NCBI RefSeq assembly: GCF_963678635.1
Contig: NC_087071.1
Location: 17,237,613 to 17,297,612, forward strand
DNA from: Symsagittifera roscoffensis
Taxonomy: Eukaryota; Xenacoelomorpha; Acoela; Convolutidae
Direction: 5' to 3'
DNA: 60,000 nucleotides
The position numbers were made by a program, and so were the translations under genes. Below are positions 32,237-45,794 of the stretch, piece by piece (within the stretch, counting starts at the first letter, position 1; each line of letters opens with the position of its first letter). Below the pieces are notes generated by a model. It saw nothing but the letters and a program-made list of their open reading frames with translations. It had not been told where the DNA came from and did not search any database.

Positions 32237-34022
32237 AACAAGACTGCTCGTATCAAAGTGAATTTCTGAGTGTTCCGACAGCTTTTAGAGCTCTATGGAG
32301 CAGTAGTAGTAGCATGAACAAATTAAATGTAATAAAACAAAAAAAATTTTCTTCTTAATTTGAGATTTTTTGTGAAAATCATCCCCCCACACGCCAAATA
32401 AAGTGCAAAATGATAATTTTTTCTGCTAGTAACAAATCAATTATGGCATATAAGCTTCCTTCGATCAATTTGGAACAATTTTTAAGACGGATTAAATCTC
32501 CGCCTATGCGCGTTAATTGTCCCAAATTAGCCAAAATGGCAATCTTTAAACCCCCATATTTTTCCAAAAAATGAACACAGGTGAAATAACTTTTCAAATT
32601 TAAGCTCAGAACAGCAATACATTTCGAATGCTATTTGAAAGTTCACTCAAAAATGGCTAGTTAGAAAGACGAAGTTTGTTTGAAGAAAAAAAACCACCCG
32701 AGCACAATTATTCCTTTACTTTCGGTACTACAGATTTTGCAACGGAGTGCCTCTACAGTAATCAAATTTTCGAAAATTGACGAGGATGCCACTAGTCCAA
32801 TATAAAAATAAACATGAGCGAAGTCAGTTAGAGTGGCTGTTATATGTCAAGCACTTCTCATTTTTTATTCGGATTTTGAACGATTTCAATAAAAATTTTC
32901 TGTTTACTGCAATTTTTCAACAACATCTTTAAAAATATTTCGCTCCATTTAGTTCATTATTCGATTGTTTTTCGACTGAGTTCTCCAGAGATTTGAAAAA
33001 TATCCTTTTAAACAACAAACCAGCGGCTGTGCTTTTGCTCTGAATGAGTACCGTTTTTTTTTCGGTAAATCAAGCGGAGATTTTTTTACATTTCTGTATA
33101 TTTTATACTGAAAGGTCTTGGGCTCCATATGGCAACATAAATAAGTTTTACGGTGATAAGAATCCTCGCGATACAAATAAGGGTTCTAGATATATGGCAA
33201 CACTTATTAGTCTTAAATCGACAAAAATCTGGGCAATACAATTAAGTTATGCAACATCGTGCTCTAAAACAAATTTTTCTGAGAGCTCCCCAAGAAAGAA
33301 CTGAAGATTAAAATTGCAACATCCTAAATCCAATGTTGCAACCTTTGTGGTCTTTGGAATATGTCAAATTAAATCACCATAGCTTCTCAAAACTTTGTTT
33401 TGAGATTTGCCGTAACTATGTGACGAAAAGTAACCTAATTTAAAGTGGTGAGGGCAAAATTTGCAACATCACCAGAGCAAAACTTTGAATTTCAGGAATA
33501 TTCCGATCAATTTCACCCCGAAAGTAATGGAATATTTGTTCTAGGGATGATTTTTTTTTCTTCAGACAAATTTCGACTTTTTAAGCAGAAATTTTTAACG
33601 GATTTTTTAAAATATCATTCAAAAAGTATTGTTGTGCTGAGCTTAAATTTAAAAAAATATTTCCCCTGTGATCATTTTTTGTAAGTTATAAGGGTTCAAA
33701 TACTGCCAATATTGCTAATTTGGGACAATCAACGCGCAATATTTCGCGCTATTAACGGGTAAGCGGAGATCTAATCCGTCTTAGAATTCATTAAAAATTG
33801 GTTGAAGGAAGCTTTTTGCCATTATTGATTTATTACTAGGAGCGAAATATATCATTTTACAGTGTATATGGCGTGTGGGGTGATGATTTTTCCCAAAATC
33901 TCAAATTTATCAAAAAATTGTTTTATTTTTTTTAAATTTAGGTTTGTGTGTTATTACTGCTCCATAGACCTCAAAAGGCACTGGAAACATTCAGGACCGC
34001 GCTCTGATACGAGCAGTCTTGT
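32237..34022. mobile_element. Inverted-repeat element with arms of ~480 bp
   Basis: Left arm 32,237-32,700 begins ACAAGACTGCTCGTATC. Right arm 33,540-34,022 ends with its reverse complement, GATACGAGCAGTCTTGT. The spacer (32,701-33,539) has no transposase-like frame. It could be a foldback or long-TIR non-autonomous DNA element. A third arm copy lies just outside at 31,525-32,030, and the right end abuts block A3 copy 2. Confidence 0.7.
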
Positions 34023-36783
34023 TATGATTGTTTCTATTTACAGCGATGGATTTTTTAGCTGGTACTATAGGGAGTATGATAAACTGACCATTTGACAGTG
34101 TCTGGCTTTTGTACGGGTATTGTTGACAACCAACCATCTGGCGTAATGTTCTATTCTCTTTTTTTAAAACACTAAATCAACGCAAGTATTTATACCAAAA
34201 ACTCCAATAGTCATTTATGCAGTCGCTATTGCTAAAATAAGTTCTACGTATGTTGCTCTATTTTTTGAGCAAAAAATGACTCGTTGTATTTTTTGCGTTT
34301 CGTTTCCTACTGTTTTATGAAGGTTTTTCATCAGCCATGGTTGAGTTAGGCGGATTTAAATTATTACTCATCAGTTGCGTCTTGACTATTCATAGGCTGT
34401 AATTTTCATGTTCATTATAAAACACAGATTTTTGTAGGTAGTTTTCAAAACACAATTTGACAAGACGCAGTTCTACTCTCGTACCCAACGGAGGCAGTTT
34501 TTCTAGATAGAAGTTTTATATAGATTATCTAGCCTAGTTTGCTCGTATCTTTTGTGCAGAAATGATCTATTTCTTTTTTTTATCTAAGAAATAAACAGTT
34601 TCTGGAAAGAAATAACCAGTAATCAGTTCACTGCTCACCCTAATCAGAATTAAGATGAGAGAAAAAGAATTTAAATAAAACTCCTGCTTTATTTAAACAT
34701 TTCAAAAAGAATTTTTGACCAGAAATTAGATTAGATATGAAGTATTTCAGGTCAAAAATAAAGAATTTTCTCGGTACGGGCTGACAAAAGTCTAAGATCA
34801 AACGAGGTCGCTTAATGTAATACACTAAATCATTTTACACGCAAAAACAGCACCTCCTCTTTTTAGAAACCGAACTTAGCCTGTTTGGCTGGAGAGTCTG
34901 AAGTGTTGAGGAGCGAGTGGATTAAAATTACTGCACAGTAAAGATTTATACGACCTAGTGATTAGTTTAATCTAGGGATGGATGCATAGAAGAATCAAGA
35001 CAGATCACTAGACAAAATTTTTTATGAGTCACTGAAACGCTTGTTCAAGAAATGGTTGTTTGTATCAGAAGCTGATGAAAGTACAATTTTTTGTTATAGG
35101 GTATGTTGTTTTCTTGTTTTATCGCATTTTGCTATGTATACAGCACTTTAGATAATCAGAAATTCAACAACTGTTAAGCAATGGAAAATTAACTAAGTGC
35201 CCAGGAAAGAAGCAACGCAACCTTTGCAATCATTGTCAATTCTTGAAATTTCTTTGAAAAATGTAAATAACTTCAAAACAAGCCAAACGATCGATGAATC
35301 AAATTAAAAATTACCATTAAAGTTTATAATATCGAATATTCTGAATTTGAATTCTTTCAAGCTAAAATAGTTTTGAAAAAATCGCTTGGTGATTTTTTTA
35401 AAGTTTACTAACTTTTTTAAAATGCCCTTGTTTTTTGATGACAAAACAAAAAAGTGACACCAGATATCTGTTTCAAAAAATCATATAAAAAAATTTCGGA
35501 TGTTAACCACAAAAACAGTAATTTGATAATTAAAATTTTAAAAAGTTAATAAAAACAGATTTTTCGACAAATTTTTGTAAGTTTTGTTTCAATTTTAGTT
35601 AGTCATACCTCTTTTTTGCTGAAAATTTTTTTCTCCACAAAATTTGTTAAAAATCATTAAAAATCTTGAAGAATCTTTGAATAGTCTTGAAGAATCTTGA
35701 AGATCTTTCCAAAAATTTCAAGAAAGTTCTAATGTTGAGCTGCAGAGCCATAATACAGGTTTCTGGGGATGTGTTCATGATTTTTGAACTGATAAAATTC
35801 TTATAAAACACAAAATTTTTAAAAAAGATTCTTCGCCTAATTTGATAAATCTTCAAGATTCTTCAATATCTTAGCCAGATTTTTAAGATGACTAGACCTG
35901 GGAATTGTTTGGTGTTAAAGTTTCCATTTTACTCAGTTTGGAAATTACAGGCTTTTATCTCAGTCAGCGATCGTTCCTCTGAAAAACACAACGTTGTCAA
36001 AATTTTATACCTGACTTGCAGATAAACGTGCCAAACCATTATTATGTCTTCACAGCTAACGAAGAATGAGTAACATAAATTGCAAAGCTATTTTAATGGA
36101 CTTGCCAAAGTACCAGAGATTCTTTGACTTGCATTCTAGAAATTGTCAAGGCCAGATTTTTGAAGTTATATTAAAGCTTTTAGTTCGCTTGGGCAGTGTT
36201 TCGCAAGCTTGTTTTTGGTAAGAATCTCTCAGTTAAGCAAAGTTTCGCTCAGTCTTCTAAAACTATCCACCTGTGATTTTATTTTGAAATTTTAGAGAGA
36301 CATTTTGCGAGTTATCGTTTGTATAATCTACAGCTTACTTTAAAATACTGTTAGTGAGAACTCTCACTCTCTCTTTCTCTCTCTAAATTGGTTTTGTTGG
36401 CCCTCAGTTCCAGTTTTGGAAATGAGAAAACCTTCGTTGGACTTTATATTGATTTATCGAACACGAAAGCAAATTTATTCTTTCGAAACTCAAAAACCCA
36501 GGCTCAAAAACCCATTTAAAATAACTCCTGCAAGCTGTTCGCAAAAACATGGAGGTCTAAATATTTGACGGAGTATCAGCGAGGAACAAATAGTTCACCA
36601 GGTTGATATAAATTTAATTGACAGGCGAAAAAAATGTTTCTTAGCACAATGGCACTCGATTGTTCCACTGTTTTTGAGTGTTTAGCTAAATTTCTCTAAG
36701 TAGACGAAGTATTTTTGCTGCGCAGGCAGATACTAAACCGATAGGACTAAAAAAAAACAGTAGAATGAATGTTTTAAGATCAC
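34023..36783 (+). repeat. Duplicate block A3, copy 2 (2.8 kb)
   Basis: Partner of 27,921-30,104 on the same strand. It is longer because it contains roughly 600 bp of extra sequence between about 34,480 and 35,030. A short CT-rich microsatellite lies at about 36,360-36,388. Confidence 0.9.
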
Positions 36784-36959
36784 GATCAAACCATCAATTA
36801 ACTACACAAGTTTCATTGACTGGTTCAGACCTAAAAACATCACAGTCGATTAGGGCATCAATTGTGAAAATTTTTATGTGGGCTAGGTTTGCTATTTATT
36901 CATCAATTTCAAGATCATTACACTTGCGATTTCAAAGCATATAAACTTTTTTTCGGGTT

Positions 36960-38195
36960 GACATGTTGCTTATCAGATTCATTTGAATCACTTGTATCTT
37001 GGCTCATAATAAATTCAAACTTCTTACAATTTAGCCTGGAGGAAACGAATATGCTTCGGACGCAAAGTTTATAGGTTCGAATTTGACTAGGACCTGTGTT
37101 TTTTTTTTCGATCCGGAAAAATTCTGTTTCATTTTAAATAGTCGGACAATTATTTGTCAGCTTATCTGTGTCGGGATAGCTGTCAAATCTCAGAATCGTT
37201 TCCTTTTGTTGCGCGCATTTTCTTCAATGTTGCTTTAAGTGTTTGATTTATTCCTACAGTTTGTAGTTTTACCTTGACTTCGTATTTCCTTCTTAGTTTT
37301 TTGTTTATCTGAAAAAAGCTGCGCGAACCAAATTATTTCGGCTTTTTTTATCGGCTTAATGACCCAATTTTGGGTCGTTTCACGGGAAACACATTTGTAT
37401 CACTCCCCCTTCACTTTTCAATTTAGTTACTTGTTTACCAATCGGTGTGTAGAAATTACTTTTTTTTTTCGTTATGGAGAACTATTTCAATATTTAACTG
37501 AAAAATTTTAGTTTTCTCAAAACGTCTACTGATTTACAAAAACGCGTATCAATTGGAAGACCACCTACTCCCGTGTGTGCCTGCATACTCCCATAGTCTC
37601 TTTTTACTTGACCCGTGGCGAAAATTTGACCCATGTTTTTGATTTTATTTTTCGTTTTCTTGAAAACTAACCCTCTCAAATCTGAGTGTTTGGCTTCAAT
37701 GAGTAGAACGCCTTTGAAAAGCTTCCTGCAAAGCGGCTGCGCTCAAATTATTTTAACACAAAGTTATGGCCCTCGGAATAGTTAAATTTTTCATTTTTTG
37801 TATGTTTTGTGAATCTGTTTAATTTTTCTAGAAAAATAACCTCTCAAATCCGATAACGTGGGTTCACTGGAGATAAAGGATAGTGGGAACCTCCCTTACT
37901 CACAAATTGTCTTACACCAAAACTTTTCGCATAGGAAAAAATATATATTTTTTTGATTTTATGACCGTTTTGAAAACTTTTTGGCTGCTCTCGAGAGCTA
38001 CCTTCCGAAATCTAAGATTTTGGTTTCAATCAGAATTACAGGATGTGTGAATCCCTTCGGTATGAGTGGCTACGCCCTCTTTTCGGAAGTTTGAAAGTTT
38101 TCATTTATTGACCTTTTTTTTGGTTTTTTTCTCGCTGACTATTTTGCCAAATCTGATATCGTGGGCTCATTCAGAAACAACAGATTGAGACAAAA
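36960..38195 (+). repeat. Duplicate blocks A1 and A2, second copy
   Basis: Carries the A1 phrases (to about 37,400) and the A2 phrases (37,190-38,195) contiguously, whereas the first copy has them about 4 kb apart. Non-coding. Confidence 0.65.
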
Positions 38196-41000
38196 ACAAC
38201 AAGTCTTTTTAAAAAGGGTCATTTTAGATCCCTCAAATTGATACAAGGGTGTTACCAATTGTTGTTTTTTTATAAAACCAACCATTCTAGGCACGTCTGA
38301 CTCGTTCGCACTTGTTCAGAACCCCCTACGTCCCATTGTCACGGTCAAAAAAAACTGAAATGAACCGATTTCATTACAACAAGTTCAGATAAAAATTACA
38401 CAACCGCAATTTTGCTCTTGTTCCAAAAACATTCTTGTAGTTTTTAATAATCAAATTGTATTGGCTGTCATGTGCCGTCAAAAATGGAAAAACTCGTTCT
38501 TCCAAAATGTGTTGCAACGAACGAAGAAGAAACAACAATCTTTGTAAAAAGGACTTTTAATATCGTCCAAATTCCGCGGATTTATCAATTAGTGTTTGTT
38601 TGACTACAAGCCATTCTAGGCGCGTCTGACTCATATCAGCTGTAGAGGTTCCCACACTTTCAATTATCACGGCTAAAAAGTCTAAAAACCACCATATTTA
38701 TGACAATAAACTCATTAGGTTAAAAACAGCCCACTACAATTCAACTCCTGGTGCCAGCGCTTTCTCGCTGGTTTCAAAAAATCAAATAATAATTGGTTTC
38801 GTTGCCGTCAAAAATGTAAGCTTTCGTTCTTCGGAAAAGTGTAGTATCGAACTACGGGGAAAACAACAATTTTTTATAAGGTCGCCAATTAGATTGCTCC
38901 AGTTCTGCGGAAAATAATATCATTTCGTTGCTATACAGGTTTAAGCCATTTTAAGCATGTGTTTTTTTCAACTTATACAGAAAAACCCACAATTTCGATT
39001 ATCACGAATACAATTCTGCAATCCATCAAACTTTATGATGATAAGTTCATTGATTTAAAAAACCCCAGCTCAATTTTTCTCTTGGCTCTATTGCTATCTC
39101 ACTAGTCTCACATAATAAAATAGTATTGGGTTCTTTGAGATGCCCACATTGGCTGTCATGAGCCGTAGTAAACGGAAAAAATTGTACTTCAAAAATGAGT
39201 TTGCTTGGAAGCAAGGGAAAAACAACAATCTTTTTTAAAGTGACCTATTAGATAGCTCAAATTCCGCAGAAAGTGTTATCAACTAGTGGTTATACCATTT
39301 CGAGCCGTTCAGGGTGCGTGTAACTTGTTTTAACTTATAGAGAAAAATCCATACATTCCTTTAGCACAACTGAAAAAGATTGGATAACCATAAATTTCAT
39401 GACAAAAAGTTCATTGGTTCAAATATACCCCAGCTCAATTTTTCTCCTGGCTCTATCATTATTTTTTTGTCTAACATAAGCAAATAGTGTTATTGGGCTC
39501 TTTGAGATGCCCATATTGGCTGTCATGTGCCGTCATAAAGGGAAAAAACTTTGTCCTTCGAAAAGTGTTGCTTGGAACCAAGGGAGAAACAACAATCTTT
39601 TACAAATTGACCTATTAGATAGATGAAATTCCGTAGAGAATGTTATCAACTAGTGGATGTACATTTTTAGCCAAACTAGGAATAGGTGATTTGTTTCAGT
39701 TCATAGAAAAAACCCATACATTCGACTATCACGACTAAAAAATCTGAAAACCACCAATTTTGTGACGACAAGTTCGTTAGGTTAAAAACAACCCATATAA
39801 CTTTTTTTCTCGTGGTTCCATCTTCTTGGTTTTAAGTAATCAAATAGTTTTGAGCTCCATGAAATGCCCTCATTGACTGTCATCTGCCGTCATAAATTGA
39901 AAAATTCGTACTTCGAAAATCGGTTGCATGGAACCAAGGAAAAACAACAATCTTTTTTAAAATGACCTATTAGATAGCCCGAATTCCGCAGAGAAGGTTA
40001 TCATCTAATGGTTGTATCACTTTAGGCCGTTCAGGGCGCGTGTAACTTGTTTCAACTCATAGATAAAAACCCATTCATTTCATTAGCACGACTAAAAATC
40101 TGAAAAAATTAAATTTTATGACGAAAAGTCTAAAAACATCCCAGCGCAAGTTTTTCATGGTTCCAACACTATTCCTTTAATTTTAGGAAAATCAAAAAGT
40201 TTTTGGCTCTTTTATATGTCCACGTTGACTGTCATGACCCGTTAAAATGGAAAACTTTTGTTTTGCATCGAAAAAAGGAAAAACAAAAATCTTTAGTTTA
40301 AAAGGACCCGTTAGGTAGCCCTAATTTTGCAGATAAACTAGTGTCTGGACAATTCCGAGGCCATACTAGACGCATCTGACTTGTTTCAACTGTTAGAGAA
40401 CTCCATAGGTACAATTATCACGAATGAAAAATTCTAAAAGCACAGATCCTCATTAGATGACGACATGTTCATTAGGTTAAAAGCACTCCAGCGCAACTTT
40501 GCTTTTAGTTCTGCTGCTTCCCTAATAATTTAAACAATCAAACATCATTTGGCTCTTCGAGAAACCTACATTGGTTGTTATGTGCCGCCAAAATTAGAGA
40601 AATTGTTCTTTGTTAATGTGTAGTTTCATTCCAAGTGAAAAACCGCCATCTTTTTATAATGAGACCTATTGGATAACCCATTTTCCTCTGACAGTGTTTT
40701 TAATTAGTAGGTGCACCATTAGGAAGCTTCCTAGGTGCGTTCAACTTATTTGAACTCTTAGAGAATCCCATACGTTCTATTATCCAGTTTAAGAAACTCT
40801 GAAACTAACCAACTTTATGACGAGAAGTTGATAAAGTTAAAAACATCCCAGAGCATTTTTACTCATATTCGAGTGTTACCCCAGTAGGGTTACAGAATCA
40901 ACTAATCTTGGGCTCATCGCGAGGCCACAATGAATGTCATGTGCTGTCAAATATGGAAGAACGCAGTCAACTTGGAAAAATGTGTTTCTAATAACGAGCT
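38196..41000 (+). repeat. Tandem array of about eight ~350-bp units
   Basis: The phrase GGCTGTCATGTGCCGTCAAA, with variants, recurs at about 38,464, 38,808, 39,155, 39,517, 39,875, 40,229, 40,576 and 40,935, giving spacings of 344-362 bp. Each unit also has AAAAACAACAATCTTTT, GCGTCTGACTTGTT, ATTATCACGACTAAAAA and GACGACAAGTTCATTAGGTT-like phrases. Units are strongly diverged. No coding frame spans them. Confidence 0.92.
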
Positions 41001-41059
41001 TTTCCATCTTTGAGGGCCGATGACAGCCACTGTAGGCATATCGACGGGTTGAAATTTTT

Positions 41060-43010
41060 AAATCCTGTTGCTCAACTAGAATTGCGTTGATACCAAGAAC
41101 AAAATTGTGCGGAAACTGGGTCAATCCAATGACCTTTTTTAGAAAATGGGTGGTTTTGGCTATTTGTTATGAAATGGAATACATTTTCAAAATATCCAGC
41201 TTTTTTTGATATACGATCGCAGAAATAAAAACAGAAAATAGTAAGAAAGCTATAATCAACAATAATTTAATTTTATACTACCCATACTTTCATTTGATCC
41301 AAGGATTTAAACATGCCATTTCCAAACATTGCACCAAACTAGCTCAAAACATTAAGGGCAAAAATTTTGATCAAACCGAAAAACATATCAAACAGTTTTT
41401 ACGCTCTGAACAAGACGGTGAGTTCGAGCCACTTTGATTTCATTTCAACAACGCTGAATTAAAAAAGCAATCACAACAGTTGCGCGGGAAAAGCTAGAAG
41501 ATTGCGTTTTTGAGTTACAAATCAAACTTTTTACCAAAAAATTTACCACGGCGAAAAACCAACCATTCACTTTTGAAGCGCTCAACACGACAGAGAATTT
41601 GAGTCCAATGTGAGTTCGATCGTTAGCGTTAACTCTAAATAATAAGGAAGCACAACAATTAAGGCAAAATATCAAAACATAATATAGCATTTTTGATGCA
41701 CAAATCAAAATTATGGCCAAATTTTGATCACAGCAAAAAAAAAACACAGTTTTAAAGTTCTGACCAAGGCGGTTAATCTTAGCTTACTCCGGGCCCGATC
41801 CGTTATTTTTAAGTATAAAAAATTCGCGAGCAAAAGAACTGCGCAAAAACAGCAAAAAGATGGCATTTTTGAGGTACATCAAAATTATGGCCGAAACATT
41901 AATCACATTGCAAATTCAATCGCCTGTAAGAAAGTTCTATTTAAAATCAATTTAATGATGCTAAATTGGATTTGACTTATTTTGTATTATAAAATGTATC
42001 AGCCAACAAGCTCACTTTGTCAAAATTGTTGAAAGGAGCATTTTGACCCACCCTAAATTTCTTAATAAATAACAAAAACAAACGGATATATTTAGTAAGG
42101 CTAAAAACTAAGATCATGACTAATCTGATCTAGTCTGTTCTCGATATAACAAATATTACAAATTTATCAGCAAACATTGCCAAAAAATGCCAAAAAATGG
42201 CTAGTCCAACTCCATCTTTTTTTCAGCCTCAAACAAAAAAAAGAAATCTCTTCTTTAGGAGATGTCTTAGGAGACTAAATTTTATATCATTAAGAACAGC
42301 TACTTTGAGTGATATGCTTCTGGTTGATAATTAATTATGTTTGCAATTTTTGCTGCAAACCGAAAAAAACTGAACTGTATTATTTGATTTCGTCGTTTTA
42401 TTATCAGGGTAGTATGCCAGCATTCGGATACCAAGCGCCAATGAATCGAGCCAAACAGCAGCAATGAAAATCACTAAACAAAAGACCGTGAGTCGCGTTG
42501 ATACCAAGAGGGGAATTGAGCTGAAGTGCTGGCAACCTAATGAACCTCCGTGAGAAAATGGATGGTTTTCGGTTTTTGTTATGAGATGGAATACATTTCA
42601 AAACTTCCATCCTTTTTCAAAGCTAATCGCTAAAATAAAACAGCAAAGTGTATTAAATCTATGACCAACAACGTTTTAGTAATATACCTCTCATATTGTT
42701 AGTTGCGCCAAAGACCTAATCCTGCCATTTCCAAACATTTTGCCAATTTTGGCAATATAGCTTAAAACTTTATTTTTGATGTATAAATCAAAATTCCGGG
42801 CAAAAAATTGGATCATCGAATATGACCGAAAAACCAATCGAACAGTTCGTACGCTCTGAACAAGACGGTGAATTCGAGCTACTATGATTCCGATGCATCA
42901 ACGCTAATTATTAAAAAAAACAAGCTAAAGAATTGCACCTAAATAGCTAGAAGATTGTGTTTTTGAGGTACAAATCTAAATTTTTATCAAAGTTTTGAAT
43001 AATGTGAGAC
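41060..43010 (+). repeat. Direct duplication, period about 1.4 kb
   Basis: 41,060-41,640 is similar to 42,460-43,010: GCGTTGATACCAAGA, ATGGGTGGTTTT / ATGGATGGTTTT, GAAATGGAATACATTT, GCCATTTCCAAACATT and ACGCTCTGAACAAGACGGTG recur in order. The stretch between has no feature I recognise. Confidence 0.8.
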
Positions 43011-43340
43011 CACTCTGAGCCCGATCCGTTTCATTAAGTCCAATTTCGTTTTTTTTTCAACCTGATACCAAAAAATTGAATCACTTCTGAATGGAAATAA
43101 TTAAGAAAACCAAATATATATACCCCACTTTTTGTGGTATACATTTGGTTGATATGTAATGATATATATAATTTTGGCTGCAAGCCATAAAATACAAAAC
43201 AAATCAATTTCATAAAAAGATCAAAATCTAAGGGAAAATGTTTTTTTTCAAACCTAAAAAAATACAAAACTGTTTACTGAGAACACACAACTAAAAATAC
43301 CAAAAAAAGGATAGCCAGTTACTGCGCAAGTAGCACAGAA

Positions 43341-43904
43341 TGTTCCGACCACAGTCTTAAAAAAAAATGTTTTTTTTTTTTAAATTGGTGTTGTTTTTTT
43401 TTCTGTATGATGTGATGAAAAAGCTGAACGAAAAAATAGAACTTAAACATAATTGAAAATCATAGTAAAATAAGTGAATCGGAAAACAGTTTTTGAAACA
43501 AAAATGGCTATAAAAACGAAAAAGCTGCTTCTGAGTTTTTTGCAGAAATTTTTTAATTTTTCAAGTTTTCGATTCACAAAATTGCTCTAAAAACTGCTTT
43601 TAACTGAGTAAAACTAAAATTTCACGGCCTATATTAGGTTTAAAAAACCTATTGCAATCACTAACTATCCGACTAATTAGCTGGAAATTGGATAAAAAAG
43701 CGAAAATTTCAAACTGATTTTTCTCAACACTGAAAAAAATTTTGAAAATTTTTAAGGTCCTTCAAATGACAATTGCAAGGGCTTCAATACGATATATCAC
43801 TCAACCCTGACCAATGATTGTTTGTGGTAGCTGATTTTGCGTGGAAAAAAACTAAAACACATCCGAATCGAAAGTTCGTCCGCAATTTCAGTGGTCGGAA
43901 CAAT
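43341..43904. mobile_element. Small element bounded by a perfect 12-bp inverted repeat
   Basis: TGTTCCGACCAC at 43,341-43,352 and GTGGTCGGAACA at 43,893-43,904. The interior is AT-rich and non-coding. A left-end fragment of the same family lies in PSMC4 intron 5 (19,173 onward), where similarity also covers about 12 bp outside the 12-mer, so the true end may lie slightly outside. Confidence 0.55.
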
Positions 43905-43949
43905 AAACCTCGCTCGACTTTCAATCTATATCTCAAAAAAAAAATTCGA

Positions 43950-44115
43950 CTTGCGAGAGCTTGAGAAAAAATAAGTCCAGGACCGTAAGCTAGTCCAGCT
44001 TGACCTAATTTTCAGCCGCCTGTTTTATCTGAAAAACAAAGCAATCTTGGAAATTTTTCAGTAGTCACAACTTTGGCCATTACAAACCTCAACTAAATTT
44101 AAAGTTTGGGCTCAA
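43950..44115 (+). repeat. Dispersed repeat, copy 1 of 3
   Basis: GCGAGAGCTTGAGAAAAA, GACCGTAAGCTAGTCCAGCTTGA, TTTCAGCC and TTGGCCATTACAAACCTCA recur near 46,810-46,930 (partial) and 47,428-47,600. The LINE fragment begins about 70 bp downstream of this copy. Confidence 0.75.
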
Positions 44116-44182
44116 AAGTAACCCTCCAAAAGAAATTAAATATCCATGGTCAATTTTATGTTCCCAGAAACTATATACAAAA

Positions 44183-45689
44183 ATGCAAAAAGACCAAAAA
44201 TGTGACTTTGCAATGATAACTGGCGACATAAATTTTTCAAACACAGACTGGAAAACAATGCAATCTGAAGATAACTATCAATCTACGATACTTGGTCTGT
44301 TATTCGAAAATAATTTTGAACAGATAATGGAGTTAGACAACAAAATTAAATTGGATGTTATGTTTACAAATGATCCCGCAAAAATAACTTTTTAGCCGTG
44401 TGAATTTATCATTGCAAGGTAAATTAATCATAAATGGGAATTGATCGCCGATCTTCAAAGAAGGTGATAATGGAAATATTGAGAAATAGCGACTCATCAA
44501 TCTGTTATGCAACATTTCAAAAGTTTTCAACATTTTCAACAAACTGTAATCAATTGTACAAGATAAATTAATTCAAACCTAAAATGAATTTCGACCGCAT
44601 CGCTCAACAATTCTACAAATGATTATTTTATTGAACGAAATATACAATGCCAAAGATACCAACGACGTCCATGAACTTTGTGCTTTTTATTTAGACTTCG
44701 AAAAAGCACTTGCCAAAGTGTCACATAATATTTTGTTATGAAAATTGCAAAATATGAGTATTGAGGGAATTTTTTTGGCCATATTAGAAAGCTACTTAAA
44801 TGACTGAAAGCAGTATGTCAAAATTGGGCAATCACAATCAACAATGCTTGATGTAACCAGTGGTGTACTTCAGGGTTTGCTATTGGGACCACTCATATGC
44901 ATCATATATTTTAACGACATAACCGAAAATGTTAACTCATTTGCCCTATGATATGCAGATGATTACAAACTTCTTAGCATTAATAATGAAACGATTAAGA
45001 ATGACATCAGTCAACTTCAAGTTTGGTGCAAACAAAATCATATGTCTCTTAATGCTGATAAATGTAATATGTTGAACTTTCAAGGCAATCAGAAAACGGA
45101 AGTTTGCAAAAAAGAAGTGAAATTTGAAGAAAACCAGAAAGATCTAGGACTAATCGTCACCCAGAAAATGTCTTGGCTGGAAAATGCAAAAAGACGAGTA
45201 ACGAAGGCGACAAAACTACTATTTTTTGTGAAAAGAAATGTTTCATCCAAAACAAGCATCAAAGCAAAAATCAATTGTTACACTGGGTGCGTAGTTCCCA
45301 TTTTGACTTATGGCTCACAATCGGTATATTATAACAAGTCAGAGTTGAAAATCATTGAAAAAGTGCAATCGCGAGCAATGTCTTGGATATATGGTTACAA
45401 TTCTTCATATGTCACAAAATTGAAAACGGTTAATCTACTGCCAGTACCCATTTATATGGAGTTGCCTGACATATTGCTCTTATGGAAAATTAACTGCGGT
45501 AATTACGATATAGCAGCGGCTCAATATGTAAGTTGGAACACGAATCAAACAACCCGACAAGGAAATAACAACGAATTCGAAGTGGCAAAAAATCGATTAT
45601 GCAAAAGTGATGAAAATTTCTGGAAAAGGCAGCTTTGTTGTATAACATTTTCTCAAAAAAAATTGACTTTTGCGACGCAACAAATCTGA
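44183..45689 (+). pseudogene. Decayed LINE (endonuclease scrap plus reverse transcriptase)
   Basis: 44,183-44,395 holds the end of an AP-endonuclease domain (MITGDINFSNTDW and LDVMFTND). From about 44,430 the reverse transcriptase follows, with INLLCNISKVFN, ELCAFYLDFEKA, SGVLQGLLLGPL and the catalytic YADD near 44,950. A final open stretch, 45,042-45,689, contains LNADKCNMLNF and VVPILTYGSQSVYY. The motif order fits the CR1/L2/jockey group. Several in-frame stops and a deletion between endonuclease and RT show it is dead; the first part of ORF2 and all of ORF1 are missing, as in a 5'-truncated insertion. Confidence 0.9.
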
Positions 45690-45794
45690 AACAAAATCTA
45701 ACACGAGTACATTGGAATTACGTGGAAACGCAGTACAATGAACTAGTCCCGTGCACTTGGTGCATCCTCTGTCTCTGCTGACAATGCAATTCAA

